Shown: piece after piece, positions 16,676 through 25,613 of the stretch
How positions within the stretch are numbered: the first letter of the stretch is position 1
How the letters are laid out: each line of letters starts with the position of its first letter
Translations under genes and position numbers: made by a program
Notes under the pieces: generated by a model
Database searches by the model: none
What the model was told of the DNA's origin: nothing
What the model saw: only the letters and a program-made list of their open reading frames with translations
Origin: Bacillota bacterium
Lineage (GTDB): Bacteria; Bacillota; Clostridia; Lachnospirales; Lachnospiraceae
Reading direction: 5' to 3'
Assembly: GCA_023409535.1 (NCBI GenBank)
Contig: JAEYGZ010000046.1
Location: 275,760-339,759, forward strand
DNA: 64,000 nucleotides

Positions 16676-17359
16676 ATGAAAGGGAAGGAAACGCTCATTG
16701 ATGTACCTTATAATGGTCAAGGGATTACAGCTTCACATCCGTGGTTTGATGTGCAGCAGGCAGCTGTTCCGGATCAGGAAAGGGAAGCCGTATGGAATAG
16801 GCTGATCTTGAACGATTTTTATGAGATTTTGCAGCTTTATTCTTTTCAGCCGGCACCTTTGCCTCCCCCTGCCATAGCCGGTACGATGCCGATGCTTACG
16901 ATAAAATACGATATAAAACGGAACGATGCTTATTTACTCAGCATTCTTTATACTGTATTTTACAGTAGCCCGTATTCTGCACATCCCAGCGAACTTGTCT
17001 ATACCACCAATATTGACAAAGCAAAAAGCCGGAGATTACGGTTACCGGATTTGGTACAGGTTAGTCCTGCTTTTGTGCAAAACTTTCGTACCTGGAAGAT
17101 GGTTACCACAGAGACAAATCCTGAGGTCAGAAAAGCGATGGAGGATTACCTTTCGACCTTAACGGATAACGAGCTATTGATGGCTTTTCAGTCTGCTGAT
17201 CATATAACGATGAGCAATCCCTGGGGAGCATATAGTTATGTTACCCCTACCAGCCTCGGTATCAGTCTTCTGGCACCGAACTATCTTGGAGACCATATTG
17301 AATATGAGGAACCGCTGAGTCAGCTGACAGGCTTTTTAAAGAGAGATTCATTTTATTAA
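16676..17359 (+). CDS. RsiV/PdaC-like DUF3298-type domain protein, no membrane anchor
   Basis: The 227-residue product contains YSAHPSELVYTTNID followed by LRLPDLV, and near the end YSYVTPTSLGISLLAPNYLGDHIEYE. This pattern resembles the DUF4163/DUF3298 module found extracellularly in RsiV-type anti-sigma factors and PdaC deacetylases. Those proteins have a signal or membrane anchor before the module; this one starts MKGKETLIDVPYNG with none, and the ATG has no clear Shine-Dalgarno sequence. It could be a domain that lost its N-terminus, since the preceding 230 bases look degraded. The domain assignment is from memory of the family pattern. Confidence 0.5.
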   Translation: MKGKETLIDVPYNGQGITASHPWFDVQQAAVPDQEREAVWNRLILNDFYEILQLYSFQPAPLPPPAIAGTMPMLTIKYDIKRNDAYLLSILYTVFYSSPYSAHPSELVYTTNIDKAKSRRLRLPDLVQVSPAFVQNFRTWKMVTTETNPEVRKAMEDYLSTLTDNELLMAFQSADHITMSNPWGAYSYVTPTSLGISLLAPNYLGDHIEYEEPLSQLTGFLKRDSFY

Positions 17360-17360
17360 A

Positions 17361-17396
17361 AAAAGTGTTTCACGGCAAAACGCGAAACACTTTTTT
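17361..17396. terminator. Bidirectional terminator between convergent genes
   Basis: AAAAGTGTTTC (17361-17371) pairs with GAAACACTTTT (17384-17394); T-runs follow on both strands. It serves the RsiV-like gene on the plus strand and nrdR on the minus strand. Confidence 0.85.
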
Positions 17397-17407
17397 ATAA
17401 ATTCAGC

Positions 17408-17860
17408 TTAATTGTCTAATATTTTCTTCAATTCTTCCATGAAAGTGCTGACATCCTTAAATTCACGATATACGGATGCGAAACGGACATAAGCAACCGG
17501 ATCGAGATCCTTCAGCTTATCCATTAAGATCTCACCGATGACGTGGCTGGGGATCTCTTTGTCTTCACGGTTAAAAATCGTATTTTCAACTTCATCGACC
17601 AAGGCTGTAATCTGATCTACCGAGATAGGGCGTTTATGACAGGAGCGGAATACACCGGCTTCAATCTTGGAACGATCGTAGGGCTCGCGGTTATTATCCT
17701 TCTTAATAACGACTAATGGGATGGTCTCCACTTTCTCATAGGTAGTAAATCGCCTCTGACATTCATCACATTGACGTCTTCTGCGGATGGAATTGTTATC
17801 ATCGGCGGGTCTTGAATCTATAACTCTCGTATTGTCCTTACTACAAAATGGACACTTCAT
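17408..17860 (-). CDS. nrdR: Transcriptional repressor NrdR
   Basis: The 150-residue protein has the NrdR layout: an N-terminal zinc ribbon (MKCPFC and CDECQRRF), then an ATP-cone domain (VVIKKDNNREPYDRSKIEAG ... FASVYREFKD). NrdR binds ATP or dATP and represses ribonucleotide reductase genes through NrdR boxes. The length is typical. The minus strand has GGAGGAAATT before the ATG. In many clostridia nrdR follows sigE-sigG on the same strand; here it is inverted and separated from sigG by about 6 kb. Confidence 0.95.
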   Translation of the reverse strand: MKCPFCSKDNTRVIDSRPADDNNSIRRRRQCDECQRRFTTYEKVETIPLVVIKKDNNREPYDRSKIEAGVFRSCHKRPISVDQITALVDEVENTIFNREDKEIPSHVIGEILMDKLKDLDPVAYVRFASVYREFKDVSTFMEELKKILDN

Positions 17861-18115
17861 AGTAATTTCCTCCTCTTTACGTCGATCACAGGATGCCCCA
17901 TGGTCGTTCTCCTTAACAATATTGATATCACATCATTTCATGATGTGTCCTTTTAACATTTCTATCATTCATATTGATTATATTGAAGATTTGACTAACG
18001 GTCAAGGAATTTATTGCATATTTATTTAAATTATGCACAAATCTTGTATTATTACTTAAAAATTTACGTTTTTCTGAACAAGATGAAATAATGTCTGAAA
18101 TACAGCCCATCCCGG
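17861..18115. other. Spacer between nrdR and the YlmC/YmxH gene
   Basis: About 255 bases, AT-rich, with one clean short hairpin (CACATCAT 17929-17936 with ATGATGTG 17940-17947) and no supported gene. Confidence 0.5.
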
Positions 18116-18373
18116 TTATACAATTTTTACCAGACACTTCTCCAAATCCACATCAACCAAGATGATATCAATACCGATCTGTTTGATACAGCTTCGGCTA
18201 ATGACGTATTCATGCTCCCGGCCAAAGATTCCCCAGACCTTGCAGGGACCGGGAACGATGATATGGGTCAGCTGACCGGTACAGATATCGAATTCAACAT
18301 CGCAGACAAACCCCAACCGCACGCAGTCCCTGCAATTAATGACTTCCTTCTCCCGAAGTTCACAAATGCGCAT
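18116..18373 (-). CDS. YlmC/YmxH-family sporulation protein (PRC-barrel)
   Basis: The 85-residue protein has a PRC-barrel-like sequence: MRICELREKEVINCRDC, GFVCDVEFDICTGQLTHIIVPG, then a KIG-like ending near IGIDIILVDV. YlmC/YmxH proteins are small, conserved in spore formers, and usually sit by sigE, sigG or nrdR; their biochemical role is not established. The frame is open four codons upstream (to 18385), but the minus-strand GGGTGAT lies just before the ATG at 18373 and supports the shorter form. It could be cotranscribed with nrdR. Confidence 0.75.
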   Translation of the reverse strand: MRICELREKEVINCRDCVRLGFVCDVEFDICTGQLTHIIVPGPCKVWGIFGREHEYVISRSCIKQIGIDIILVDVDLEKCLVKIV

Positions 18374-18539
18374 AATATCACCCATATATTTTCTTGGTTT
18401 ATTATATGCATAAAAGCTGGGAAAGTCGCTAAGAAGTTGGAATTAGATGACAGGAGATGAATAATATGGTATGATACAGATATTGGACAGAGAATGATCT
18501 TTGCTTTTTATAGTTTATCTAATTAAGGAGGGTTCAAAA

Positions 18540-19247
18540 ATGTTGGAGTTTTTTGCGAATTTTTTGCATAATGATATCGTTACAAACTGGATTGCGCCGA
18601 TTATCGGAACAATCATAGCAGTGCTTGCAGTCAGGCTGTTAATAGAACGATACAAAGGCAAATCCGTCATAAGCATCATCAAGCTTGCGAATAACCGATT
18701 TATTGATGCGGTCCGTCCGTTCTTCATCCAGGAGATCGAAATCAATATGAAAATCATCAATAATATCCGTAATGCAATTAAACGGGAGTACTGTGCCGAC
18801 GATAACATGCTTTATACCGTTGAGCAGTTGGAGGAGCAGATCATCCTGGATATCTCTGAGACGAAATATCTGACAGAAGAAAGAAAAACGGAATTAATAC
18901 ATAATGTATATAATAAATTTGATGATTTAAAAAAAGAGCTGCCGATCTTTAATGAGGAAGAGGAGGAACAGCAGACCCAGCTGATCCGTTTTATGATCAA
19001 TCGATTAAGGAGAAATAATTTCCGTCTTGCGATTTTATTTATTCTGGTTGTCATGATGTCCATCGTTCTTCTGCTGAATTATTTTTACACCCTGGATTTC
19101 AGTAATCTCTACTGGCTGATTATCATCCTGCCGTTAATCATGTTCATCGCCGAGATGATTGCGGATAATCTGGCGCAGAGCAAAAGCAGCTTTTTAAATA
19201 GGTATAGCACTTCGGAGTATCAGGAAACAAAGAGTGAATTAAGATAA
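18540..19247 (+). CDS. Predicted membrane protein of unknown function
   Basis: The 235-residue protein has one membrane segment near residues 13-35 (IAPIIGTIIAVLAVRLLI), a charged central region of about 120 residues (with an EEEEEQQTQ stretch), and two C-terminal segments (FILVVMMSIVLLLNYF and WLIIILPLIMFIAEMI). I do not recognise the family. GGAGGG at about 18528-18533 supports the ATG at 18540. It lies between the minus-strand ylmC-like gene and the ComM-like gene and ends before a terminator, so it seems to be its own transcription unit. Confidence 0.7.
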   Translation: MLEFFANFLHNDIVTNWIAPIIGTIIAVLAVRLLIERYKGKSVISIIKLANNRFIDAVRPFFIQEIEINMKIINNIRNAIKREYCADDNMLYTVEQLEEQIILDISETKYLTEERKTELIHNVYNKFDDLKKELPIFNEEEEEQQTQLIRFMINRLRRNNFRLAILFILVVMMSIVLLLNYFYTLDFSNLYWLIIILPLIMFIAEMIADNLAQSKSSFLNRYSTSEYQETKSELR

Positions 19248-19261
19248 TCCACCAATGACAT

Positions 19262-19325
19262 ACAAAAGGATTTCCATTCTCTTCCCATGGAGAATTCTCT
19301 GCTTGCCAGATGGAAATCCTTTTGT
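19262..19325 (+). terminator. Long-stem terminator before the ComM-like gene
   Basis: ACAAAAGGATTTCCAT (19262-19277) pairs perfectly with 19310-19325, with a further AGAATTCTCT palindrome in the loop. The right arm contains TTTT, then GTTATAC, so the T-run is short. Confidence 0.65.
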
Positions 19326-19383
19326 TATACTACTTAAAAGCAAATGATTCCTTCATTGTGGAGAGACAATGAAAGGAGTAACT

Positions 19384-20916
19384 ATGTTCAGCAAAGCCTA
19401 TAGCGCAGCCGTCCATGGAATTGATGCCGTTATCATCTCTGTGGAAGCCGATGTCAGCGACGGTCTTCCGATCTTTGACATGGTAGGATATCTTGCCTCC
19501 GAGGTAAAGGAAGCACGGGAAAGAGTGCGGATTGCATTAAAGAATGCCGGATACCGCCTTCCTGCCAAGCGCATCACAGTCAATTTATCACCGGCGGACA
19601 TTCGCAAGGAGGGCACTGCCTTTGACCTGCCCGTAGCGATTGCCATTCTTACGGCCTTTGGCCATCTGCCCGAAGCGTATCTTAAGGATACCATTATTAT
19701 CGGGGAACTCAGCCTGAACGGAATTGTAAATAAAGTAAACGGAGTTCTGCCCATTGTCTATGAAGCCAGGGAGCAGGGCTTTACAAAGTGCATTGTTCCC
19801 CGGGAAAATGCCGGAGAAGGAGCTGTGGTCGGCGGCATCCAAACCTTCGGTGTCGGGAGCTTGACAGAGGCAGTGGAATTACTGATGGGTGATCGTACCT
19901 CCCAGGCAGAAGCCGTAGATCTTGAAAAGCTGTTTCGCGATGACAATCAGGAGAATGGTATCGACTTTGCCGAGGTTGCCGGACAGCATGCAGCCAAACG
20001 GGCGATTGAGATCGCAGTCTCCGGAATGCATAATATTCTGATGATCGGACCGCCCGGTTCCGGTAAGACCATGCTTGCCAAGCGTATTCCGACCATCATG
20101 CCTGAGCTTTCCTTTGAGGAAAGCATGGAGATTTCTAAAATCTATAGTATTGCCGGACTGATGAATCAGCAGGCACTGATCGTCAGACGGCCCTTTCGAA
20201 GTCCGCATCATACGATTACAACCACAGCCTTAATCGGAGGAGGTCGTATCCCCAAGCCCGGTGAGATCAGTCTGGCTCATCACGGCGTCCTGTTTCTGGA
20301 CGAATTACCCGAATTTCAAAAGAATACCATAGAAGTACTGCGCCAGCCGCTGGAGGAGAAGTCAGTCACCATTGCAAGACTCAATGCTTCCTATAAATAT
20401 CCTGCAGGTTTTATGCTGGTAGCCGCCATGAACCCTTGTTCCTGCGGCTATTACCCGGACCGCAACCGGTGTGATTGCAGGACGGATCAGGTGAAGCGTT
20501 ATCTTGGCCGTATCTCGCAGCCGCTCTTAGACCGTTTTGATATCTGCATTGAAGCCCTGCAAATGAATTATAAAGAGCTTCAGGTTCAGGAAAATCAGGA
20601 ATCCTCCCGGAACATCCGCATGCGTGTGGCTGTGGCCAGGAGGATGCAGATGGACAGATACCGCGGTCAGAATATCTACTTTAATTCACAGCTGACTCCC
20701 AAGATGATTAAAAAATATTGCAGGCTTGATGCAGGAGAGCAATCCTTATTGGAGGAAGCCTTCCTCAAAATGAATCTGAGTGCCAGGGCTTATCACAGAA
20801 TTTTAAAGGTTGCCAGGACCATTGCCGATCTGGAGCACAGTGAGCGTATCACCACAAGGCATATCAGTGAGGCAATCTGTTATCGGAGTACCGATCAGAA
20901 ATATTGGAATGAATAG
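19384..20916 (+). CDS. ComM/YifB-family Mg-chelatase-like AAA ATPase
   Basis: The 510-residue protein has an N-terminal Lon-like domain (FDMVGYLASEVKEARERV, NLSPADIRKEG), an AAA core with Walker A GPPGSGKTMLAKR at about 221-233 and Walker B LFLDELPEF, and a C-terminal Mg-chelatase region with the cysteine motif NPCSCGYYPD. ComM acts as a branch-migrating helicase in natural transformation in other bacteria. AAAGGAG (19371-19377) supports the ATG at 19384 rather than an in-frame ATG at 19369. Its neighbour dprA also belongs to transformation and recombination. Confidence 0.93.
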   Translation: MFSKAYSAAVHGIDAVIISVEADVSDGLPIFDMVGYLASEVKEARERVRIALKNAGYRLPAKRITVNLSPADIRKEGTAFDLPVAIAILTAFGHLPEAYLKDTIIIGELSLNGIVNKVNGVLPIVYEAREQGFTKCIVPRENAGEGAVVGGIQTFGVGSLTEAVELLMGDRTSQAEAVDLEKLFRDDNQENGIDFAEVAGQHAAKRAIEIAVSGMHNILMIGPPGSGKTMLAKRIPTIMPELSFEESMEISKIYSIAGLMNQQALIVRRPFRSPHHTITTTALIGGGRIPKPGEISLAHHGVLFLDELPEFQKNTIEVLRQPLEEKSVTIARLNASYKYPAGFMLVAAMNPCSCGYYPDRNRCDCRTDQVKRYLGRISQPLLDRFDICIEALQMNYKELQVQENQESSRNIRMRVAVARRMQMDRYRGQNIYFNSQLTPKMIKKYCRLDAGEQSLLEEAFLKMNLSARAYHRILKVARTIADLEHSERITTRHISEAICYRSTDQKYWNE

Positions 20917-20962
20917 AGAGCAGTGCTGGAGCCCAAATGGGTACGGCGGAACGGAGACTATA

Positions 20963-22063
20963 ATGTTACAGGAAGAATACAGATACTGGCTGGCGAATCT
21001 CCCCAACATCGGGGTGAGAAAGATTGATCAGCTGTTGCATATTTTTGGGTCGGCCTGGGAAGTATATCATGCTCCGGGGAGAATGCTGTGCGCCTTAAAA
21101 AAGGACGGTGCATTAAAGCAATTCTCAGAGCAGGACGTAGAGACAATTGCGGCTGGCCGTAATGCAGAAAAAGTTCAGATGGAATATGCTAAACTGCAAA
21201 AGGACAGCATATATTTTGTCTCAAGAGAGGAGGAGGAGTACCCGGGGAAGCTGCTTCCTATTTTTGATGCACCGTATGCGCTTTATTATAAAGGAAGGCT
21301 TCCGGGCAGCCAGGAGAAGCTGCTGGCCGTTGTAGGCGCCAGAGAATGCTCCCCTTACGGTATAGAGACGGCGAAATATCTGGCCGCAGCCATTGCAAAA
21401 GCAGGAATTGGCGTAGTCAGCGGACTGGCCCGGGGAATTGATTCCTGCGCTCATACAGGAGCAGTAAGTGCCGGTGGAATTACCTATGCAGTGCTGGGCT
21501 GCGGTATTGATATTTGTTATCCGAGAGAGAACATAAATCTGTATATGGAGCTGCAGCAGGAGGGCGGCATTATCAGTGAATATCCGCCGGGGACTGCTCC
21601 GGTCGCCGGTAATTTTCCTATGCGTAACCGGATTATCAGCGGACTAAGTGACGGCATATTGATAATAGAAGCAAAAGAAAAAAGCGGCTCTCTGATTACT
21701 ATTGATTACGGCCTTGATCAGGGGAAGGAGATTTATGCCTTGCCGGGCAGAGCTACCGACCGATTAAGTGCGGGCTGTAATAATCTGATTAAAATGGGGG
21801 CAAAATTAGTTACAACGCCTAAGGATATTCTGGAGGATTTTTTACCAAATTATGAACAAACTATGGACGAATTGAAAAAAAATAATAAACTTCTTGAAAC
21901 AGCTGGGAAAATAGTGTATGCTTCTCTTTGTTTGGAACCCAAGCATATTGAAGAGATTGCCGCAAGTACGGGGCTTGGGATTGACAGTTTGATGGAGCAG
22001 CTGTTATTACTGGAGCTGCAGGGCTTGATTAAGCAGCCGATGAAGAATTACTATTGCACGTGA
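20963..22063 (+). CDS. dprA: DNA-processing protein DprA
   Basis: DprA loads RecA on incoming single-stranded DNA. The 366-residue protein has the Rossmann-like core (LLAVVGARECSPYG, GVVSGLARGIDSCAHTGA, TYAVLGCGIDICYPREN, FPMRNRIISGLSDGILIIEA) and a C-terminal winged-helix segment. The frame extends upstream without a stop; one alternative start (ATG 20909) overlaps the ComM-like stop and would add 18 residues. I chose ATG 20963 because the protein then begins MLQEEYRYWLANLPNIG, typical for the family. Translational coupling with the upstream gene is likely either way. Confidence 0.9.
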   Translation: MLQEEYRYWLANLPNIGVRKIDQLLHIFGSAWEVYHAPGRMLCALKKDGALKQFSEQDVETIAAGRNAEKVQMEYAKLQKDSIYFVSREEEEYPGKLLPIFDAPYALYYKGRLPGSQEKLLAVVGARECSPYGIETAKYLAAAIAKAGIGVVSGLARGIDSCAHTGAVSAGGITYAVLGCGIDICYPRENINLYMELQQEGGIISEYPPGTAPVAGNFPMRNRIISGLSDGILIIEAKEKSGSLITIDYGLDQGKEIYALPGRATDRLSAGCNNLIKMGAKLVTTPKDILEDFLPNYEQTMDELKKNNKLLETAGKIVYASLCLEPKHIEEIAASTGLGIDSLMEQLLLLELQGLIKQPMKNYYCT

Positions 22064-22090
22064 AGCAGATTAAGTCCATGAAGCAGCTTT

Positions 22091-22133
22091 TATGGATAAG
22101 TGCAACTGTGAACAGTGTATCTGCGGTTACACC
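22091..22133 (+). repeat. Structured repeat element, copy 2 (before topA)
   Basis: This copy matches 8138-8181 at about 36 of 44 positions, with identical first 14 bases. It has a stem GTGTA/TACAC around a TCTGCGGT loop. A second short stem GGAGGC/GCCTCC with a three-base loop follows at 22135-22149. Confidence 0.5.
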
Positions 22134-22211
22134 TGGAGGCGCAGCCTCCAAGTTCCTGATCTGCCTAACATAGCAAATTATCTAGATGTAAGAAATGAGG
22201 GAAAGACTAGT

Positions 22212-24269
22212 ATGCCAAGATATCTTGTTATCGTGGAATCACCGGCCAAGGCAAAAACGATTAAAAAATTTCTAGGAACGAATTATGAGGTTCTTGCATC
22301 GAACGGACATGTGAGAGATTTGCCAAAGAGTCAATTGGGTATCGATACAGAGCACGATTTTGAGCCAAAGTATATAACCATACGCGGAAAGGGAGATTTA
22401 CTTGCGAAGCTTCGTAAGGAAGTAAAAAAGGCGGATAAGGTCTATCTGGCAACTGACCCTGACCGGGAGGGAGAGGCGATTTCCTGGCACTTATCCCAGA
22501 CCTTGAAGCTGGAGGAAAAGGATTCCAGCAGAATAACCTTTAATGAGATAACAAAAAATGCCGTTAAGAATTCAATAAAGCAGGCCAGGGACATTGATAT
22601 GGACCTGGTAAATGCACAGCAGGCCAGAAGAATGCTGGACCGTATGGTTGGGTATCGCATCAGTCCGTTATTATGGGAGAAGATAAAACGAGGTCTGAGC
22701 GCCGGCAGAGTGCAGTCCGTTGCCCTTCGTATTATCTGTGACAGAGAAGATGAGATTAATGCCTTTGTTCCGGAGGAATACTGGAATTTGGAAGCGGAAT
22801 TTGAGATGAAGGGTAAGAAAAAGCCCCTTGTTGCAAAGCTCAGTGCCTCCAAGAAGGGTATTCACAGTGAAGCTGAAATGAATGAAATTATCAGGCAGCT
22901 GAACAATGCCGAGTTTAATATTAATGAAATCAAGAAGAGTGAGCGGATTCGTAAATCACCGCTGCCCTTTACCACAAGTACGCTCCAGCAGGAGGCTGCA
23001 AAGGTTTTGAATTACTCAACCCAGAAGACCATGCAGCTGGCACAGCAGCTCTATGAAGGTGTTGATCTAAAGAATCATGGTACGGTTGGTTTGATTACCT
23101 ATCTTAGAACTGATTCCGTCCGTATCAGTGACGAAGCAGATCTAGCGGCAAAGCAATTCATACGGGATAAATTCGGTGATGACTTTGTGGCGGTGGAAGA
23201 GAATCTGGGTAAATCGGGTAAGAAGATTCAAGATGCCCATGAGGCCATACGCCCGACTTATGTGGAATTCACACCGGAGGAAATCAAAGCATCGTTAAGC
23301 AGAGATCAATACCGCCTCTACCAGTTGATCTGGAGACGTTTTCTTGCCAGCAGGATGCAGGCGGCGAGATACGAGACTACGGCGATTCGTATTGACGGAA
23401 ATGATTTAAGGTTTACAACTGCGAATTCAAGACTGATCTTCGAAGGCTTTATGAGCGTATACACGCCGGAGGAGGAAGAGGAAGAAACGGGAGCATCTTT
23501 AGACACCTTATCGGAGGGAGATAAGCTCACTTTAATTAATTTAAATCCCAGTCAGCATTTTACCCAGCCTCCTGCTCATTATACCGAGGCTTCCCTGGTA
23601 AAGACCCTGGAGGAGCTGGGCATCGGAAGACCCAGTACCTATTCCCCTACAATTACCACAATCATCGTCAGACGCTATATTGCAAAGGAAAATAAGAACC
23701 TGTATGTGACTGAGCTTGGCGAAGCGGTAAACAGTATTATGAAGGCGGCTTTTTCCAGTATTGTGGATGTGAATTTTACTGCCAATATGGAGACCCTGCT
23801 TGACTGTGTCGAGGATGGAACCGTGAATTTTAAGACCATCATCAGCAACTTCTATCCGGATCTGGAAGAAGCGGTGAAGAATGCCCACTCGGAGCTGGAC
23901 AAAATAAAAATCGAAGATGAAGTATCGGATGAGATCTGTGAAGAATGCGGCAGGAACATGGTGATCAAGTACGGCCCTCATGGCAAGTTCCTGGCCTGCC
24001 CCGGTTTCCCCGACTGTAAAAATACAAAGCCGTATCTGGAGAAGATCGGCGTAGCCTGCCCGGTTTGCGGCGGTGACATCGTTGTACGCAAGACGAAAAA
24101 GGGCAGAAAGTATTACGGCTGCATCAATAATCCGGAGTGTGATTTCATGACCTGGCAGAAGCCCTCTGCCACACGCTGCAAGGAATGCGGAGGCGTATTA
24201 CTGGAAAAAGGCAATAAGCTGGTGTGCGGTAATGATAAATGCGGATATATAGAAGCAATTGCCAAATAA
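22212..24269 (+). CDS. topA: DNA topoisomerase I
   Basis: Type IA topoisomerase that relaxes negative supercoils. The 685-residue protein has the TOPRIM domain (MPRYLVIVESPAKAKTI; DPDREGEAISWHL), the active-site tyrosine in TYLRTDSVRIS, the GRPSTYSPTI motif, and at least three four-cysteine zinc ribbons at the C-terminus (for example CEECGRNM and CPVCGGDI). An in-frame ATG at 22092 exists, but the protein proper begins at 22212, with a GAGGGA shortly upstream. The order ComM-like, dprA, topA, codY is common in Firmicutes. Confidence 0.96.
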   Translation: MPRYLVIVESPAKAKTIKKFLGTNYEVLASNGHVRDLPKSQLGIDTEHDFEPKYITIRGKGDLLAKLRKEVKKADKVYLATDPDREGEAISWHLSQTLKLEEKDSSRITFNEITKNAVKNSIKQARDIDMDLVNAQQARRMLDRMVGYRISPLLWEKIKRGLSAGRVQSVALRIICDREDEINAFVPEEYWNLEAEFEMKGKKKPLVAKLSASKKGIHSEAEMNEIIRQLNNAEFNINEIKKSERIRKSPLPFTTSTLQQEAAKVLNYSTQKTMQLAQQLYEGVDLKNHGTVGLITYLRTDSVRISDEADLAAKQFIRDKFGDDFVAVEENLGKSGKKIQDAHEAIRPTYVEFTPEEIKASLSRDQYRLYQLIWRRFLASRMQAARYETTAIRIDGNDLRFTTANSRLIFEGFMSVYTPEEEEEETGASLDTLSEGDKLTLINLNPSQHFTQPPAHYTEASLVKTLEELGIGRPSTYSPTITTIIVRRYIAKENKNLYVTELGEAVNSIMKAAFSSIVDVNFTANMETLLDCVEDGTVNFKTIISNFYPDLEEAVKNAHSELDKIKIEDEVSDEICEECGRNMVIKYGPHGKFLACPGFPDCKNTKPYLEKIGVACPVCGGDIVVRKTKKGRKYYGCINNPECDFMTWQKPSATRCKECGGVLLEKGNKLVCGNDKCGYIEAIAK

Positions 24270-24429
24270 ACCATTGGCAATACAAAATAATAATTGGCAA
24301 TGCGAAATAACAGGTTGGCAACAATCTTGTGAATTGTGATAATAATAATGTTTTTTATGACAATACAAGAAATTGGATAAAAAAAATAATAATTTTAACA
24401 TAATGTGTGTCAAAACAGCGAAAAGGCTA

Positions 24430-24458
24430 TTGTTTTTAGTGATAACATGTGATAGTAT
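24430..24458 (+). promoter_or_regulatory. Candidate codY promoter
   Basis: TTGTTT (24430-24435) and TAGTAT (24453-24458) are separated by 17 bases. It lies about 115 bases before codY. Confidence 0.4.
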
Positions 24459-24496
24459 TAGAAAGTAATACGATTAGAAATTATTCCTAACCTGTA

Positions 24497-24524
24497 TTAT
24501 TTTCTTCTGATTAACGGAAAATAA
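24497..24524 (+). promoter_or_regulatory. Inverted repeat in the codY leader
   Basis: TTATTTTC (24497-24504) and GAAAATAA (24517-24524) form a perfect 8-base inverted repeat with a 12-base centre. The arms resemble the halves of a CodY box (AATTTTC...GAAAATT) but stand further apart than in the consensus, so autoregulation is only a suggestion. Confidence 0.35.
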
Positions 24525-24574
24525 AGTTATCAGAGGTATAAGGGGATCTGTAGAATACTGGGAGGAACCATGTA

Positions 24575-25345
24575 ATGAGTGTACAGCTACTGGATAAAAC
24601 AAGAAAGATTAATAACCTGTTGCATAACAACAATTCGCATAAGGTTGTATTCAATGACATTTGTGTCGTCTTGAGTGAAATACTTTCGTCCAATGTTTTG
24701 GTTATCAGCCGTAAGGGAAAGGTGCTTGGGGTTAAGAACCGCAACGATATCATTGAGATCAAGGAATTGATTAAGGATGCGGTGGGAAGGCATATTGACG
24801 GACTACTGAATGAAAGACTGTTGAATATTCTGTCAACAAAGGAAAATGTGAACTTAAGAACCCTTGGTTTTGAATTTGATAATGTAGATACCTATCAAGC
24901 GATTATTACACCGATTGATATTGCAGGAGAGAGGCTTGGAACCTTATTCTTATATAAGAACGGGCCGCAATACAATCTGGATGATATTATATTAAGTGAA
25001 TACGGAACTACGGTAGTCGGACTTGAGATGATGCGTTCCGTAAACGAGGAGAACGCAGAAGAGAACCGTAAGGTTCAGATTGTAAAATCTGCGATCAGTA
25101 CACTTTCTTTCTCGGAGTTGGAAGCGATCACCCATATTTTTGAAGAACTGAAGGGAAATGAAGGCATTTTGGTTGCCAGCAAGATCGCCGACCGTGTGGG
25201 CATCACCAGGTCGGTGATTGTTAATGCCCTTCGTAAGTTTGAGAGTGCGGGAGTGATTGAATCTCGTTCCTCAGGTATGAAAGGAACCTATATTCGGGTT
25301 CTCAATGACGTGGTATTTGATGAATTAAAGAATTTAAACAATTAA
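24575..25345 (+). CDS. codY: GTP-sensing global regulator CodY
   Basis: CodY represses stationary-phase and nutrient-starvation genes when bound to GTP and branched-chain amino acids. The 256-residue length is typical. The N-terminal GAF-type domain begins MSVQLLDKTRKINNLLH and the C-terminal winged HTH contains IADRVGITRSVIVNALRKFESAGVIE with SRSSGMKGTYIRV. GGGAGGA precedes the ATG. The gene ends before a terminator, separate from the flagellar operon that follows. Confidence 0.97.
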   Translation: MSVQLLDKTRKINNLLHNNNSHKVVFNDICVVLSEILSSNVLVISRKGKVLGVKNRNDIIEIKELIKDAVGRHIDGLLNERLLNILSTKENVNLRTLGFEFDNVDTYQAIITPIDIAGERLGTLFLYKNGPQYNLDDIILSEYGTTVVGLEMMRSVNEENAEENRKVQIVKSAISTLSFSELEAITHIFEELKGNEGILVASKIADRVGITRSVIVNALRKFESAGVIESRSSGMKGTYIRVLNDVVFDELKNLNN

Positions 25346-25388
25346 TCATCAAGGATGAAATTTAAAAATAAAAATGGATTGCTGATGC

Positions 25389-25428
25389 AAAAGGATTTGT
25401 GGGGGATAAAACTCATGGATCCTTTTTT
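25389..25428 (+). terminator. Intrinsic terminator of codY
   Basis: AAAAGGAT (25389-25396) pairs with ATCCTTTT (25419-25426), and the T-run continues to 25428. A leading GC and trailing GC can extend the stem. Confidence 0.7.
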
Positions 25429-25559
25429 GCGGCAGTAAAATATTTCCTTTTCCTTAAAAAACAAGTAGGAAATTCGGCCTAATACGCTTTGAAAAACTGT
25501 TAGAAACCCCCATATATATACAACAACTAGTATAATCCTCCTATATTTTTAAATATATC

Positions 25560-25587
25560 TTGTGTTTTTTATATTTTTATTTATAAT
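25560..25587 (+). promoter_or_regulatory. Candidate promoter of the fla/che operon
   Basis: TTGTGT (25560-25565), a 16-base gap and TATAAT (25582-25587) lie just before flgB. Another TATAAT stands at 25531-25536 without a good -35. No sigma-D-type promoter (TAAA and CCGATAT) was seen, so the operon seems to be read by the vegetative sigma factor. Confidence 0.4.
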
Positions 25588-25613
25588 TATGGTATATGGA
25601 AAGGAGTGTAAGG

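Larger units (their letters stand above)
24270..24574. other. Spacer between topA and codY
   Basis: About 305 AT-rich bases. Near its start are three copies of TTGGCAA (24274, 24294 and 24315 regions), the first pairing with TTGCCAA inside the topA end to form a short hairpin. Further on lie a candidate promoter and an inverted repeat before codY. No gene was seen. Confidence 0.6.

Noticed and set aside
24258..24325. TTGGCAA repeats after topA as a terminator or protein-binding array
   Set aside because: The first pair gives only a short stem without a T-run, and spacing is irregular; kept only as a spacer note.
25346..25613. Sigma-D promoter before flgB
   Set aside because: No TAAA plus CCGATAT pair at proper spacing was found; the vegetative-type sequence is the better candidate.
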